64,000 nucleotides of DNA from Rhizobiaceae bacterium (GCA_019635695.1 JAHBYZ010000004.1:1-64000), one strand, 5' to 3'; counted from the stretch's first letter, positions 36,460 to 45,605 are shown. Made by a program: numbers and translations. The notes: a model not told the origin generated them from the sequence alone.

Positions 36460-37311
36460 TCAGGCCGTGTGGTGCGCCACCACCTTCTGGCGCTGTTCGC
36501 CGAGGCCGGCAATCGACAGCCGCATGGTGTCGCCGGTCTTGAGATAGAGGGGAGGCTTGCGGCCCATGCCGACGCCGGGCGGCGTGCCGGTGGTGATGAC
36601 GTCGCCGGGCTCCAGCCGCATGAACCGCGAGGTATAGGAGATCAGATGCGCCACGCCGAAGATCATGGTCTTCGTCGAGCCACGCTGCGCCGGCTGGCCG
36701 TTGAGGTCCAGTTCCATTGCCAGGTTCTGGACGTCCTTGACCTCGTCCGGGGTCACCAGCCAGGGCCCGAGCGGACCGAAGGTCGGCGCGCTCTTGCCCT
36801 TGATCCACTGGCCGCCGCGCTCGATCTGGTATTCGCGTTCCGACATGTCATTGCAGATGGCGTAGCCAAGCACGTGCGACAGCGCTTCGGCCTCGCTCAC
36901 ATATTCGGCCGCCTTGCCGATGACGACGGCGAGTTCCACTTCCCAGTCGCTCTTCACCGAGCCCTTGGGCAGCATGACGTCGTCGTTGGGGCCCTGCAGC
37001 GCAGACGGAGCCTTGGAAAAGATGATCGGTTCGGACGGGATCGCGGCGCCGGTTTCCGCCGCGTGGTCGGCATAGTTGAGGCCGATGCAGATGAAATGGC
37101 CGGTGCGCGAGATCGGCGAACCGATGCGCTCGCTCGCCGACAGGGCCGGGAGTTTCGCCAGATCGGCCGCCTTCAGCTTGGCCAGCAGGTCCGGACCAAT
37201 GGTCTCGGGGGTGAAATCGTTGACGATCGACGACACGTCGCGTGCGACGCCGGCGCTGTCGAGCACTGCGGGACGTTCGGCCTTGCGCGGACCAACACGA
37301 AGCAATTTCAA
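36460..37311 (-). CDS. Fumarylacetoacetate hydrolase family protein
   Basis: A 283-residue FAH-fold enzyme. The catalytic/metal segments are FICIGLNYADHAAETG, the metal-binding Glu/Asp in SDWEVELAVVIGK, and DVITTGTPPGVGMGRKPP. The N-terminus (MKLLRVGPRKAERPAVLDSA) closely resembles proteins annotated as ureidoglycolate lyase or 2,4-diketo-3-deoxy-L-fuconate hydrolase. The exact substrate cannot be decided. It ends 16 bases before maeB starts and follows an SDR gene by 51 bases on the same strand; an FAH-plus-SDR pair is common in sugar-acid or aromatic catabolism. Confidence 0.87.
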   Translation of the reverse strand: MKLLRVGPRKAERPAVLDSAGVARDVSSIVNDFTPETIGPDLLAKLKAADLAKLPALSASERIGSPISRTGHFICIGLNYADHAAETGAAIPSEPIIFSKAPSALQGPNDDVMLPKGSVKSDWEVELAVVIGKAAEYVSEAEALSHVLGYAICNDMSEREYQIERGGQWIKGKSAPTFGPLGPWLVTPDEVKDVQNLAMELDLNGQPAQRGSTKTMIFGVAHLISYTSRFMRLEPGDVITTGTPPGVGMGRKPPLYLKTGDTMRLSIAGLGEQRQKVVAHHTA

Positions 37312-37362
37312 GATATTACCCCATTTTTCTGAAGTTGTGCGACCAAGGTCGCGGAGATGTCG

Positions 37363-38142
37363 CTAGAATGCGCCGGGGAACAAACCCCCGTCAATGCGCA
37401 GGTTCTGGCCGGTTATGAAGCCTGCCTGCGCCGAGCACAGGAAAGCGCAGGCGGCGCCGAACTCCTGCGGCGTGCCGAGCCGCCCGGCCGGTATCTCGGC
37501 TGCCGCGCTCGCGGCCTGCTCGTCCACGCTTTTGCCGGTTTTCGCAGCGGCGAACTCGATGGTCTTGCGGATGCGGTCGGTGTCGAACTTGCCCGGCAGC
37601 AGATTGTTGATCGTGACGTTGCGGCCGGCCACCGAGCGGGCCACGCCAAACAGGAAAGACGTCAGGCCCGCGCGCGCTCCGGACGAAAGGTCCAGCCCGA
37701 GGATCGGCTGGTAGACGCTGAGCGAGGTGATGTTGACGATGCGACCGAAACCGCGTTCGGCCATGCCGTCGATCACCTTCTGGACCAGTTCGATCGGCGT
37801 GACCATGTTCTGCGTCACGCCCTCCAGCATCGTGGCGCGGTCGAGCTGGCGGAAATCCCTGGGCGGCGGTCCGCCATTGTTGTTGACCAGGATGTCGGGC
37901 TGCGGACAGGCCGAAAGCAAAGCGGCCTGCACATCCGGCCGCGAGACATCACCGATGACTTCGGCCACGTCGACATGGTGGCGGTCGCGCAGTTCCTTGG
38001 CCGTCTTGCCCAGCGCGGCCGCATCGCGGCCATTGAGCACAAGATGCACGCCGGCGGCTGCCAGAGCTTCGGCGCAGCCTCGTCCAAGCCCGCGGCTCGA
38101 TGCGCACACGATCGCCCTGCGGCCGGCAATTCCGAGATCCAT
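37363..38142 (-). CDS. Atypical SDR oxidoreductase lacking the YxxxK motif
   Basis: A 259-residue Rossmann-fold protein of the short-chain dehydrogenase family. The nucleotide-binding loop is CASSRGLGRGCAEAL, and the NNxG region is ILVNNNGGPPP. The catalytic Ser is in NITSLSVYQP. At the place of Tyr-x-x-x-Lys the sequence reads SSGARAG, that is Ser and Arg instead of Tyr and Lys. A similar variant occurs in a subgroup of SDRs of unknown chemistry. The C-terminus GFITGQNLRIDGG is normal. The start at 38142 leaves the usual N-terminus MDLGIAGRRAIV. Oxidoreductase activity is therefore doubtful. Confidence 0.85.
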   Translation of the reverse strand: MDLGIAGRRAIVCASSRGLGRGCAEALAAAGVHLVLNGRDAAALGKTAKELRDRHHVDVAEVIGDVSRPDVQAALLSACPQPDILVNNNGGPPPRDFRQLDRATMLEGVTQNMVTPIELVQKVIDGMAERGFGRIVNITSLSVYQPILGLDLSSGARAGLTSFLFGVARSVAGRNVTINNLLPGKFDTDRIRKTIEFAAAKTGKSVDEQAASAAAEIPAGRLGTPQEFGAACAFLCSAQAGFITGQNLRIDGGLFPGAF

Positions 38143-38255
38143 GCGACGCTCCTCCTGCAGGCGCTTGTTAGCCGCATGACGCGCCGGGAACAACCGTCAC
38201 ACTGCTGTGATGCGAACCGGTGCAAGGAAAGCCGTCATCAGCGAGCGGAAACGCA

Positions 38256-39110
38256 ATGTCCGATCGGCAGTCACAGCAGGATAGCCCGAAGCGCCACCGC
38301 GCGCTGTTCATCTCCGACGTGCATCTGGGTTCAAAACCCGCCAAGGCCGAATTCCTGGTCGATTTCCTGCGCCGCAACGAGGCCGACACAATCTATCTCG
38401 TGGGAGACATCGTCGATGGCTGGCGTCTGAAGCGCAGCTGGCATTGGCCGCAGAGCCACAACGATGTCGTGCAGAAGCTGCTGAGGCAGGCCCGCAAGGG
38501 GACGAGCATCATCTACGTTGCAGGCAACCATGACGAATTCCTGCGCGGCTTCCAGGGCGTGCATTTCGGTGGCGTCGTGGTGGCGGACAAGGTGGTCCAC
38601 GAAGCGGCCGACGGCCGCCGCTATCTGGTCCTCCACGGCGACCAGTTCGATTCGGTCGTCCACACCGTTCGCTGGCTCGCATATCTCGGCGACTTCGCAT
38701 ACGACGCGGCGATTGTCGTCAACCGCATCGTCTCCCGCTTTCGCAGCATGTTCGGGCTGCCCTACTGGTCCTTTTCCTCATGGGCCAAGGTTCGCGTGAA
38801 AAAGGCCGTAAGCTTCATCAGCGCCTTCCAGAAGCTGGTCGCCGAAGAGGCGCGTCGCAGCGGAACAGACGGCGTCATATGCGGCCACATCCACCACGCC
38901 GTGATCGAGGAGATCGACGGCATCGCCTACATGAACAGCGGCGACTGGGTGGAGAGCTGCACCGCGCTTGCCGAGGATTTCGACGGGTGTTTCCGCATCC
39001 TGCACTGGGCGCATGCTCACCAGCAGCCGGCTCGCAACGACCGCCGGCTCGTGCCGGTCGCGCTGCCGGCGCCTGTCGCCGCATCCGGTCGGGAGGCCGA
39101 AGCGGCATAA
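38256..39110 (+). CDS. LpxH-like UDP-2,3-diacylglucosamine diphosphatase family phosphoesterase
   Basis: A 284-residue calcineurin-like metallophosphoesterase. All five metal motifs are visible: FISDVHLGS, VGDIVDGW, VAGNHDEFL, VLHGDQFD and CGHIHHAVI. The family is annotated as LpxH-like, acting on UDP-diacylglucosamine in lipid A synthesis. Most alphaproteobacteria use LpxI for that step, so this protein may process another lipid or nucleotide substrate. The start at 38256 (MSDRQSQQ) has GAGCGGAAA before it; an ATG at 38220 is possible. It is divergent from the SDR gene. Confidence 0.82.
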   Translation: MSDRQSQQDSPKRHRALFISDVHLGSKPAKAEFLVDFLRRNEADTIYLVGDIVDGWRLKRSWHWPQSHNDVVQKLLRQARKGTSIIYVAGNHDEFLRGFQGVHFGGVVVADKVVHEAADGRRYLVLHGDQFDSVVHTVRWLAYLGDFAYDAAIVVNRIVSRFRSMFGLPYWSFSSWAKVRVKKAVSFISAFQKLVAEEARRSGTDGVICGHIHHAVIEEIDGIAYMNSGDWVESCTALAEDFDGCFRILHWAHAHQQPARNDRRLVPVALPAPVAASGREAEAA

Positions 39111-39204
39111 GCGGTTGAAGCCATACTCGCGCCGTTCCGCCATGCCGGTCTGCATGCTAATCGGTTGAGTCGCCGGCGCCCGCCGCGCGTCTCCCTGGTG
39201 CAGC

Positions 39205-40431
39205 ATGGCCGAACCGGCGCCGCCTGAAGAACAGTTCGTCAAGCCGCGCCACTTCGAGTTGCGGGTCGCGCTGCTGTTTTCGGCGATCTTCGTCTCGGTC
39301 GGCTTCCACCTGCCGTATTTTCCGCTGTGGCTGCAGGCGAGCGGGTTCGATGCCAACCAGATCGCCTTCGTGCTGTCGGCGCCGCTGTTCCTGCGCCTCA
39401 TCACCACGCCGCTCATCACCATGCTCGCCGATCGCCTGCCGGAGCGGGCCGATCTGCTTATAGCCGTCGTCGGCATCACTGCGCTCCTGTCGCTGGGTTA
39501 TCTGCTGCCGCCGACATATGGCTTCGTGCTCGGCCTCTCGGTCATCCTGCACGTCTTCTGGACGCCGCATGCGCCGCTCGTCGATTCGATCGCCCTGTCC
39601 GGGGTGCGCCGTTTCGGCGTCGACTACGCGCGCATCCGCAAATGGGGCTCCATCGCCTTTGTCTCGGCGAATTTCAGCGGCGGCTTCATCATCGCGTGGT
39701 GGAGCGCGAGCGCGGTTCCGGTCGTCATATCCGCCGGGCTCGGCCTGGCCTTCGTGGTGTGCCTGTTCGCCCCGCGACTGGGGCGGCCGCGCCGCTCCTC
39801 GCCGCTTTCGGCCGCCGCGCTGCGCGATGCGCCCGGTCTGCTGACGCGCAACTTCCTGCTGTTCATCGCCGCCGCCGGCATCATCAATTCCAGCCACGGC
39901 CTGCTGTTCTCTTTCGGCTCGATCTATTTCCGCGACGTCGGCATAGACGAGCGCACCATCGGTTTCCTGTACTCGTGGATGGTGTTGGCCGAGATCGGCA
40001 TGATGCTGGTGTTCCAGCGCGTTTTCGGCCGCTTCTCCGCGCCCGCGCTGGTGATGATCGCCGGCGCTGGCGCCGTCCTGCGCTGGGCGCTGATGCCGCT
40101 TGTCGAGCCGCCCGGCGCAGGCGTCGCCGGTTTCTTCGCCGTGCAGAGCCTGCACGCCGTGTCGACCGTCTTCCTGCTGCTCGGCGTGCCCAAGATGATC
40201 GCCGAGACCATCGGCGAGGAGCGCATGGGCGCCGCGCAGGGCGCGGCGTTCTTCGCCAGCGGCTTGTCGATGGGGCTGGTGACGCTGGTTTCGGGGGGCA
40301 TCTACAGCGCGCTCGGCGCGTCCGGGTTCTACCTGATGGCCGCCGTCGCGGCTTTCGGGGCGTCGCTGCTTTTGTTCATCAGCCCCACAGTTCAGGCCGT
40401 GGTGGCGACACCACCGAGCCGAGATAGCTGA
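39205..40431 (+). CDS. MFS transporter of the HcaT-like group
   Basis: A 408-residue permease with about twelve helices. It begins with ALLFSAIFVSVGFHLPYFPL, a feature of the MFS_1-like/3-phenylpropionate transporter (HcaT) group. The segment FWTPHAPLVDSIALSGVRRF and the later IRKWGSIAFVSANFSGG are typical of that group. It likely imports a small organic compound; the substrate is unknown. The last 53 bases overlap the end of the convergent dipeptide epimerase gene. Confidence 0.85.
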   Translation: MAEPAPPEEQFVKPRHFELRVALLFSAIFVSVGFHLPYFPLWLQASGFDANQIAFVLSAPLFLRLITTPLITMLADRLPERADLLIAVVGITALLSLGYLLPPTYGFVLGLSVILHVFWTPHAPLVDSIALSGVRRFGVDYARIRKWGSIAFVSANFSGGFIIAWWSASAVPVVISAGLGLAFVVCLFAPRLGRPRRSSPLSAAALRDAPGLLTRNFLLFIAAAGIINSSHGLLFSFGSIYFRDVGIDERTIGFLYSWMVLAEIGMMLVFQRVFGRFSAPALVMIAGAGAVLRWALMPLVEPPGAGVAGFFAVQSLHAVSTVFLLLGVPKMIAETIGEERMGAAQGAAFFASGLSMGLVTLVSGGIYSALGASGFYLMAAVAAFGASLLLFISPTVQAVVATPPSRDS

Positions 40432-41362
40432 GGCCGGGTTCCCGGTCGCGCGCCAGCAGCAGCGGCCCGTCGAGGTCGACGAAATCGGCGCCCTGCGCCA
40501 CCAGCAGCGCGGGAGCCATGGCCAGCGAGGTACCAACCATGCAGCCGACCATCACCTTGAAGCCCAGCCGCCGCGCCTCGTCGCGCATGGCGAGTGCGGC
40601 CGTCAGCCCGCCCGTCTTGTCGAGCTTGATGTTGACGGCGTCATAGCGGTCCTTCAGTGCGGCAAGGTCGCCCGCGCCGTGCACGCTCTCGTCAGCGCAG
40701 ACGGGCAGGGGGCGCACGATTGCCGCAAGCCGGGCATCATCACCGGCCGGCAGCGGCTGTTCGACCAGCAGCACGCCGCTTTGGGCCGCGACTGCAAGGT
40801 TCTCTTCCAGCTCCGCGCCGATCCAGCCCTCGTTGGCGTCGAGGATGATGCGGCTTTTCGGCGCTGCCGCAGTCACCGCGCGGATGCGCGCGGCGTCGCC
40901 GGGCCGTCCCACCTTAACCTTCAAGAGCGGTCGCGCGGCATTGGCTCTGGCCTGCGCCGCCATCGCGTCAGGCTCGCCCAGCGACAGCGTATAGGCGGTG
41001 ACGAGGTCTGCCGGCGCGACGATGCCGGCGCGTTCAGCGGCCGAAATCCCGCTTGCCTTCGCCTCCAGGTCCCAAAGCGCGCAGTCCACCGCGTTGCGCG
41101 CTGCGCCTGCCGGCATCAGTCGCAGCAAGTCCTGCCTCGTCGCGCCGGCCTCCACCGCCGCGCGTGCGGCCTCGATCGCGGCGACAACGCTTTCCGCGCT
41201 CTCGCCGTAGCGTGCGTAGGGCACGCACTCGCCGCGACCGCTGGCGCCTGCGTCGGCTATCTCCGCAGTCACCACGGCCGCTTCGGTCTTGGCGCCGCGC
41301 GCGATGACGAAGCTTCCGGCGATCGGAAAACGCTCGACGGCGACTGTGAGTTGGCGGGCCAT
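40379..41362 (-). CDS. Dipeptide epimerase (L-Ala-D/L-Glu epimerase, enolase superfamily)
   Basis: A 327-residue enolase-superfamily enzyme. The two catalytic lysines are visible in RPLLKVKVG (KxK) and in NIKLDKTGGL. Metal ligands are in ILDANEGW, in LVEQPLP and in CADESVHG. These features fit the muconate-lactonising subgroup with L-Ala-D/L-Glu epimerase activity, used to recycle murein peptides. The N-terminus (AVERFPIAGSFVIARGAK) is typical. It is convergent with the MFS gene, which may or may not take up a related peptide. Confidence 0.9.
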   Translation of the reverse strand: MARQLTVAVERFPIAGSFVIARGAKTEAAVVTAEIADAGASGRGECVPYARYGESAESVVAAIEAARAAVEAGATRQDLLRLMPAGAARNAVDCALWDLEAKASGISAAERAGIVAPADLVTAYTLSLGEPDAMAAQARANAARPLLKVKVGRPGDAARIRAVTAAAPKSRIILDANEGWIGAELEENLAVAAQSGVLLVEQPLPAGDDARLAAIVRPLPVCADESVHGAGDLAALKDRYDAVNIKLDKTGGLTAALAMRDEARRLGFKVMVGCMVGTSLAMAPALLVAQGADFVDLDGPLLLARDREPGLSYLGSVVSPPRPELWG

Positions 41363-41425
41363 GCGTCGGCTCCCGGTTGCGGCGCGGGTTCCCTCCGGCG
41401 CCGACCCGATCTATGAGAGAGCGCG

Positions 41426-42595
41426 ATGGTGTTCAAGCGGCGCACCGCGGGCGAAAGCGAGGGCATGCGTCCGACCGTGCGGTCGACGCAGGGCGGCGAT
41501 GGCGTGCGCCTCGCGCTTGCCGGCGAGTGGACGACGCGCACCGTCGCCGCGATCGACGCCGAGATGCGCGCGGTCGAACGCAGCAAACCGCTGCCGCGCC
41601 TTGTAATCGACCTCACAGAAGTCGCGCGCATCGACACGGCGGGCGCGTGGCTCGTGCAGCGACTGGTCAACGCGGCGGCGGCCGCCGGCGCGCAGGTCGC
41701 CTTTGCCGGTGTCAGCAGCGAGGCCCGCACGCTGATCGGCGCCGTGCGCGAATCGGCCAAGCCTGGCACGATAGCGACGATCAAAAGGCCCAATATTGCC
41801 GTCCGCTGGCTCGAGGCGCTCGGCCGCGGCGTCTACGCCGCGCTCGACGACGTCCGCCTCGGCCTTCACATCCTCGGCGCCACCATCCGCGGCCCGCAGA
41901 TGAAGGCCGGTCGCGGCCGCCTCGTCAATTTCGCCGCCATCGCCACACATATCGACCGCATGGGCATCGGAGCGATCCCCGTGATCGTGCTGATGTCGGC
42001 CATCGTCGGCGGCATCGTCGCCCAGCAGGGTGCCTTTCAGCTGCGCTTTTTCGGCGCCGAAATATTCGTCGTCGATCTGGTCGGCATCCTCATCCTGCGT
42101 GAACTCGGCGTGCTCCTGACCGCCATTATGATCGCCGGCCGCACCGGCAGCGCGATCACCGCCGAGATCGGCTCCATGAAGATGCGCGAGGAAGTCGACG
42201 CGCTCACCGTCATCGGCCTCAACCCGGTCGGGGTGCTGGTCTTCCCGCGGCTTCTGGCGCTCGCCATCGCGCTGCCCTGTCTGACGATCATCGCAGACCT
42301 CGCCGCGATGGCCGGCGCGATCTACGTCACCTGGGCCTATTCCGGCATCAGTCCCGAGGCCTTCATCGATCGGCTGCGCGTGGCGATCGACGTCTCGACC
42401 GTGATGGCCGGCCTCATCAAGGCCCCTTTCATGGCCATGATCATCGGCATCGTCGCCTCGGTGGAGGGCATGAAGGTCGAAGGCAGCGCCGAATCGCTCG
42501 GCCGCCGCGTCACCGCTTCCGTGGTGAAGGCAATCTTCATCGTTATCGTGATCGATGGCTTCTTCGCGGTGTTCTATGCCGCGATCGGTTTTTGA
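41426..42595 (+). CDS. mlaE: MlaE-type lipid ABC permease with N-terminal STAS domain
   Basis: A 389-residue fusion. Residues about 15-110 form a STAS domain (LVIDLTEVARIDTAGAWLVQ), which in Mla systems is a separate protein, MlaB. Residues about 130-389 are the MlaE permease with GIGAIPVIVLMSAIVGGIVA, the GRTGSAITAEIGSMKMREEV loop that contacts the ATPase, and final hydrophobic helices. It moves phospholipids between the inner membrane and the periplasmic MCE ring. It starts the four-gene operon and ends nine bases before the ATPase gene. Confidence 0.93.
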   Translation: MVFKRRTAGESEGMRPTVRSTQGGDGVRLALAGEWTTRTVAAIDAEMRAVERSKPLPRLVIDLTEVARIDTAGAWLVQRLVNAAAAAGAQVAFAGVSSEARTLIGAVRESAKPGTIATIKRPNIAVRWLEALGRGVYAALDDVRLGLHILGATIRGPQMKAGRGRLVNFAAIATHIDRMGIGAIPVIVLMSAIVGGIVAQQGAFQLRFFGAEIFVVDLVGILILRELGVLLTAIMIAGRTGSAITAEIGSMKMREEVDALTVIGLNPVGVLVFPRLLALAIALPCLTIIADLAAMAGAIYVTWAYSGISPEAFIDRLRVAIDVSTVMAGLIKAPFMAMIIGIVASVEGMKVEGSAESLGRRVTASVVKAIFIVIVIDGFFAVFYAAIGF

Positions 42596-42604
42596 GGTGC
42601 TGGC

Positions 42605-43411
42605 TTGGCGCTCGCCGAGGACATGACCAAGGACGCGCCTGGCCCGGACGTCGCCGATCCGGTGATTTCCGTGCGCGACGTCAGCGTCGGTTTTGCCACC
42701 GGCCAGAAGGTGCTCGAAAACCTGTCGCTGGACGTGCGTCGCGGCGAGATCCTTGGCTTTGTCGGCGCGTCCGGCTCCGGCAAGTCTGTGCTCTTGCGCA
42801 CCATTCTGGGGCTTAACCGCAAGCAGGCCGGCACCATCAAGGTATTCGGGCTCGACACCGACAGCATCGGCGACGACGAGCGGCTGTCGATCGACATGCG
42901 GCTCGGCGTGCTGTTCCAGCAGGGCGCGCTGTTTTCCGCGCTGACGGTGATGGAAAACATCCAGGTGCCGATGCGCGAATACCTGTCGCTGCCGAAGAAG
43001 CTGATGGACGAACTGGCGCTGCTCAAGATCGAGCTGGTCGGCCTGCCGCGCGACGCGGCGACCAAGCTTCCGTTCCAGCTCTCGGGCGGCATGGTCAAGC
43101 GCGCCGCCCTTGCGCGCGCGCTGGCACTGGACCCGGCCGTGGTCTTCCTCGACGAGCCGACCTCCGGCCTCGATCCGATCGGCGCAGCCGAGTTCGACGA
43201 GTTGGTCGGCAAGCTGCGCGACACGCTCGGCTTGACGGTCTACATGGTGACGCACGACCTCGACAGCCTCTTCTCGGCCTGCGACCGTATCGCGGTGCTG
43301 GGCGAGCGGCGCGTCCTGGTAGAGGGAACGATCGACGACATGCTGCGCACGGAACATCCCTGGGTGCGGTCATATTTTCGCGGCAAGCGTGCGCGAAGCA
43401 TCGTGCGCTGA
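42605..43411 (+). CDS. mlaF: MlaF-type lipid ABC transporter ATPase
   Basis: A 268-residue ATP-binding protein with Walker A GASGSGKSVLLRTILG, signature LSGGMVKRAALARALALD, Walker B VVFLDEPTSGLDP and switch MVTHDLDSL. The MVKRAALARAL form is typical of the MlaF/MCE branch. I kept the TTG at 42605, which has GAGGTG eight bases upstream; the ATG at 42623 is the alternative. It couples ATP hydrolysis to the MlaE permease. Confidence 0.94.
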   Translation: MALAEDMTKDAPGPDVADPVISVRDVSVGFATGQKVLENLSLDVRRGEILGFVGASGSGKSVLLRTILGLNRKQAGTIKVFGLDTDSIGDDERLSIDMRLGVLFQQGALFSALTVMENIQVPMREYLSLPKKLMDELALLKIELVGLPRDAATKLPFQLSGGMVKRAALARALALDPAVVFLDEPTSGLDPIGAAEFDELVGKLRDTLGLTVYMVTHDLDSLFSACDRIAVLGERRVLVEGTIDDMLRTEHPWVRSYFRGKRARSIVR

Positions 43412-43444
43412 GTTGACGGGTTTAGGGGCGAGGCGCGGAATCTG

Positions 43445-44821
43445 ATGGAAACGCGGGCAAACTACGTTGCCGTCGGGCTGTTCACGCTGCTCGCCATCGT
43501 TGCCGGCTTCGTCTTCCTGTACTGGACCTCGGGCGCGGCCGACCGCACCGAGACGGTGACGTTGCGCGTGCGCATACCGGGCTCCGCGAGCGGCCTCGGC
43601 CGCGGCAGCGCCGTGCTGTTCAACGGCGTCAAGGTCGGCGACGTGCGCCGGGTCTACATCGACGTGTCGAACCCGTCGGCGGCGATCGCCGAGACGTCGG
43701 TCGACCGTCTCACCCCGATCACGCAGTCGACCCGCGCGGAGATCGGCCTTGCCGGCCTCACTGGACAGGCGAACATCGAGATCAAGGGCGGCAGCGTCGA
43801 GGAGCCGAATCTGCTTCGGCAGGCCGAGGAGGCCGGCACCGTCGCGGAGATCATCGCCAATCCCTCGCCGGTGACCAATCTGCTGCAGACCGCGCAGTCC
43901 ATCCTCACCCGCGCCGACAAGGTGATGACCGACCTCGAAGGCTTCACTGGCGAGTCGCGCCAGCCCATATCCGAGACGCTGAAGAATATTGAGCGCTTCT
44001 CGCAGGCCCTCGGCCGCAACGCCGACGGGGTCGACTCCCTGCTTGCCAATGTCGGCAAGCTTTCGGAGACGCTGGGTGCCGTCTCGGGAAGCCTGGGTCC
44101 GGCGCTCGATGCGGCAGAAGGGCTGCTGAAGTCGGTAGACCCCGCCAAGATCACCTCGATCGTCGGCAATGTCGAGGACATCACCCGCGAGTTCCGCGAT
44201 TCGACCGTCGATCTCGACACCGTCATGGGCGAGGTGCGCACGGCCGCGGCCTCCTTTGCAAGCTTCTCCACCGAGGCCAACGCCGCGATCGGCAAGCTTT
44301 CCAAGATGCTCGAAGGCATCGACGCCGCCTCGATCAGCGGCGCCATCGAGAACTTCGAGCAGACCAGCGGCGACATCCGCAAGGCCGTCGCCGACGTGAC
44401 CAAGGTGACCGAGCGCATCGGCGCGCGCGCCGGCGACGTCGACCAGATGGTCACCGATGCTCAGCAGCTCGCCTCGCGGCTCAACCAGGCATCGGTGCGA
44501 ATCGGCGGCGTGATGGAGAAAGTCGAGGCGCTGCTCGGCTCCGAAAGCGCCGACTCGCTGATCGCCAATGCCGGCGAAACCTTCGCCAGCTTCCGCAAGG
44601 TCGCCGACACTCTCAACGGGCGCATCGGACCGATCACAGAGGGGCTGGCCCGGTTTTCCGGGCAGGGGCTGCGCGACATGGAGGCTCTGATCCAGGACGG
44701 TCGCCGCGCCATCCAGCGCATCGAAGCCGCGATCAGTTCCATCGAGCGCAACCCGCAGCGCCTGCTCACCGGCGGCGACGGACCCGTGCGGGAGTTCGAT
44801 GGCGCGCGCAATCGGCGTTAG
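43445..44821 (+). CDS. mlaD: MlaD family protein with long coiled-coil tail
   Basis: A 458-residue protein with an N-terminal membrane anchor (NYVAVGLFTLLAIVAGFVFL) and one MCE domain at residues about 40-120 (GLGRGSAVLFNGVKVGDVRR, ITQSTRAEIGLAGLTGQANI). A long helical region of about 300 residues follows (LLQTAQSILTRADKVMTDLE). The tail is far longer than that of E. coli MlaD (about 180 residues) and recalls tube-forming MCE proteins such as PqiB or Mce, which bridge the periplasm. It sits between the ATPase and the lipoprotein genes. Confidence 0.92.
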   Translation: METRANYVAVGLFTLLAIVAGFVFLYWTSGAADRTETVTLRVRIPGSASGLGRGSAVLFNGVKVGDVRRVYIDVSNPSAAIAETSVDRLTPITQSTRAEIGLAGLTGQANIEIKGGSVEEPNLLRQAEEAGTVAEIIANPSPVTNLLQTAQSILTRADKVMTDLEGFTGESRQPISETLKNIERFSQALGRNADGVDSLLANVGKLSETLGAVSGSLGPALDAAEGLLKSVDPAKITSIVGNVEDITREFRDSTVDLDTVMGEVRTAAASFASFSTEANAAIGKLSKMLEGIDAASISGAIENFEQTSGDIRKAVADVTKVTERIGARAGDVDQMVTDAQQLASRLNQASVRIGGVMEKVEALLGSESADSLIANAGETFASFRKVADTLNGRIGPITEGLARFSGQGLRDMEALIQDGRRAIQRIEAAISSIERNPQRLLTGGDGPVREFDGARNRR

Positions 44822-44929
44822 TCGCTGCCGGGCTTCATTCCTTGTTGGAAATGTTCTAGAGAAACGAGGGGCGGAAACGAGGCGGCGCGACCGGGTCACG
44901 GGCGCGTCTGGAAAATCGGGAAGAGTTGG

Positions 44930-45532
44930 TTGGCTTCGTTCAGGCTTGTCGGCGGCGTGCTCGCCACCCTGTTGCTTGTTTCTGGCTGCGTCAATCTCGG
45001 CGGCAGTTCCGATCCGCTCGACACATTCGAGCTGACTGCGCCACCGCCGCCTGCCGATGACGGCCGCAAGAGCCGCTCCCAGCTTCTCATCACCGAGCCG
45101 ACCGCGCTGAAATCGCTCGACAGCGACCGCATCGTCATCAAGCCGACGTCTAGCGCGATCGAATACCTTGCCGGCTCGCAATGGGCCGACCGCCTTCCGC
45201 GTATCGTGCAGGCCCGGCTGGTGGAGGCGTTCCAGCTTTCGGGTCGCGTCGGCGGCGTCGGCCGCCCCGGCGAGGGTCTGGCCATCGACTACCAGATCAT
45301 CGCCGACATCCGCGCCTTCGAGGTACGGCTGGAGGGCGACGACCGCGCGGTGGTCGAGCTCTTCGTGCGCGTCCTCAACGACCGCAACGGCGTCGTCGCC
45401 GGCAGCCGCCTCTTCTCGCAGACCGCACCGGTCAACGGCACCGGCAACCGCGCCTTCGTCAATGCTCTCGACCGCGCCTTCGTCGGTGCGGCGGGCGAGA
45501 TCGTTTCCTGGGCGCTGAGCGTCATACGCTAG
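44930..45532 (+). CDS. ABC-type transport auxiliary lipoprotein (PqiC-like)
   Basis: A 200-residue lipoprotein with lipobox VSGC (residues about 18-21). The ABC_trans_aux domain has RKSRSQLLITEPTALKSLDS, YLAGSQWADRLPRIVQARLV and YQIIADIRAFEVRLEGDDRA. Proteins of this family, such as PqiC, dock at the outer membrane and receive the periplasmic MCE tunnel. The start is TTG at 44930, with GGGAAGAG just upstream; no ATG fits the signal peptide. With mlaEFD it completes a transporter that appears to use a tunnel and not a soluble MlaC shuttle. Confidence 0.88.
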   Translation: MASFRLVGGVLATLLLVSGCVNLGGSSDPLDTFELTAPPPPADDGRKSRSQLLITEPTALKSLDSDRIVIKPTSSAIEYLAGSQWADRLPRIVQARLVEAFQLSGRVGGVGRPGEGLAIDYQIIADIRAFEVRLEGDDRAVVELFVRVLNDRNGVVAGSRLFSQTAPVNGTGNRAFVNALDRAFVGAAGEIVSWALSVIR

Positions 45533-45549
45533 TCAGGCGACAGCTTGCG

Positions 45550-45585
45550 AAACGAAAAGGCGGGCCTTGGCCCGCCTTTTCGTTT
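45550..45585. terminator. Strong bidirectional terminator
   Basis: Two perfectly complementary 17-base arms (45550-45566 and 45569-45585) flank TT, with AAAA at the outer left and TTTT at the outer right of the GC core GGCGGGCC. It lies 18 bases after the lipoprotein stop and 20 bases before the stop of the convergent giant gene, so it can serve both. Confidence 0.92.
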
Positions 45586-45605
45586 GCCGCTATCCCGACG
45601 ACGGC

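Noticed and set aside
33954..36542. 862-codon open frame opposite the malic enzyme gene
   Set aside because: Same shadow effect; the translation is arginine- and histidine-rich with no domain, and the other strand encodes a complete two-domain malic enzyme.
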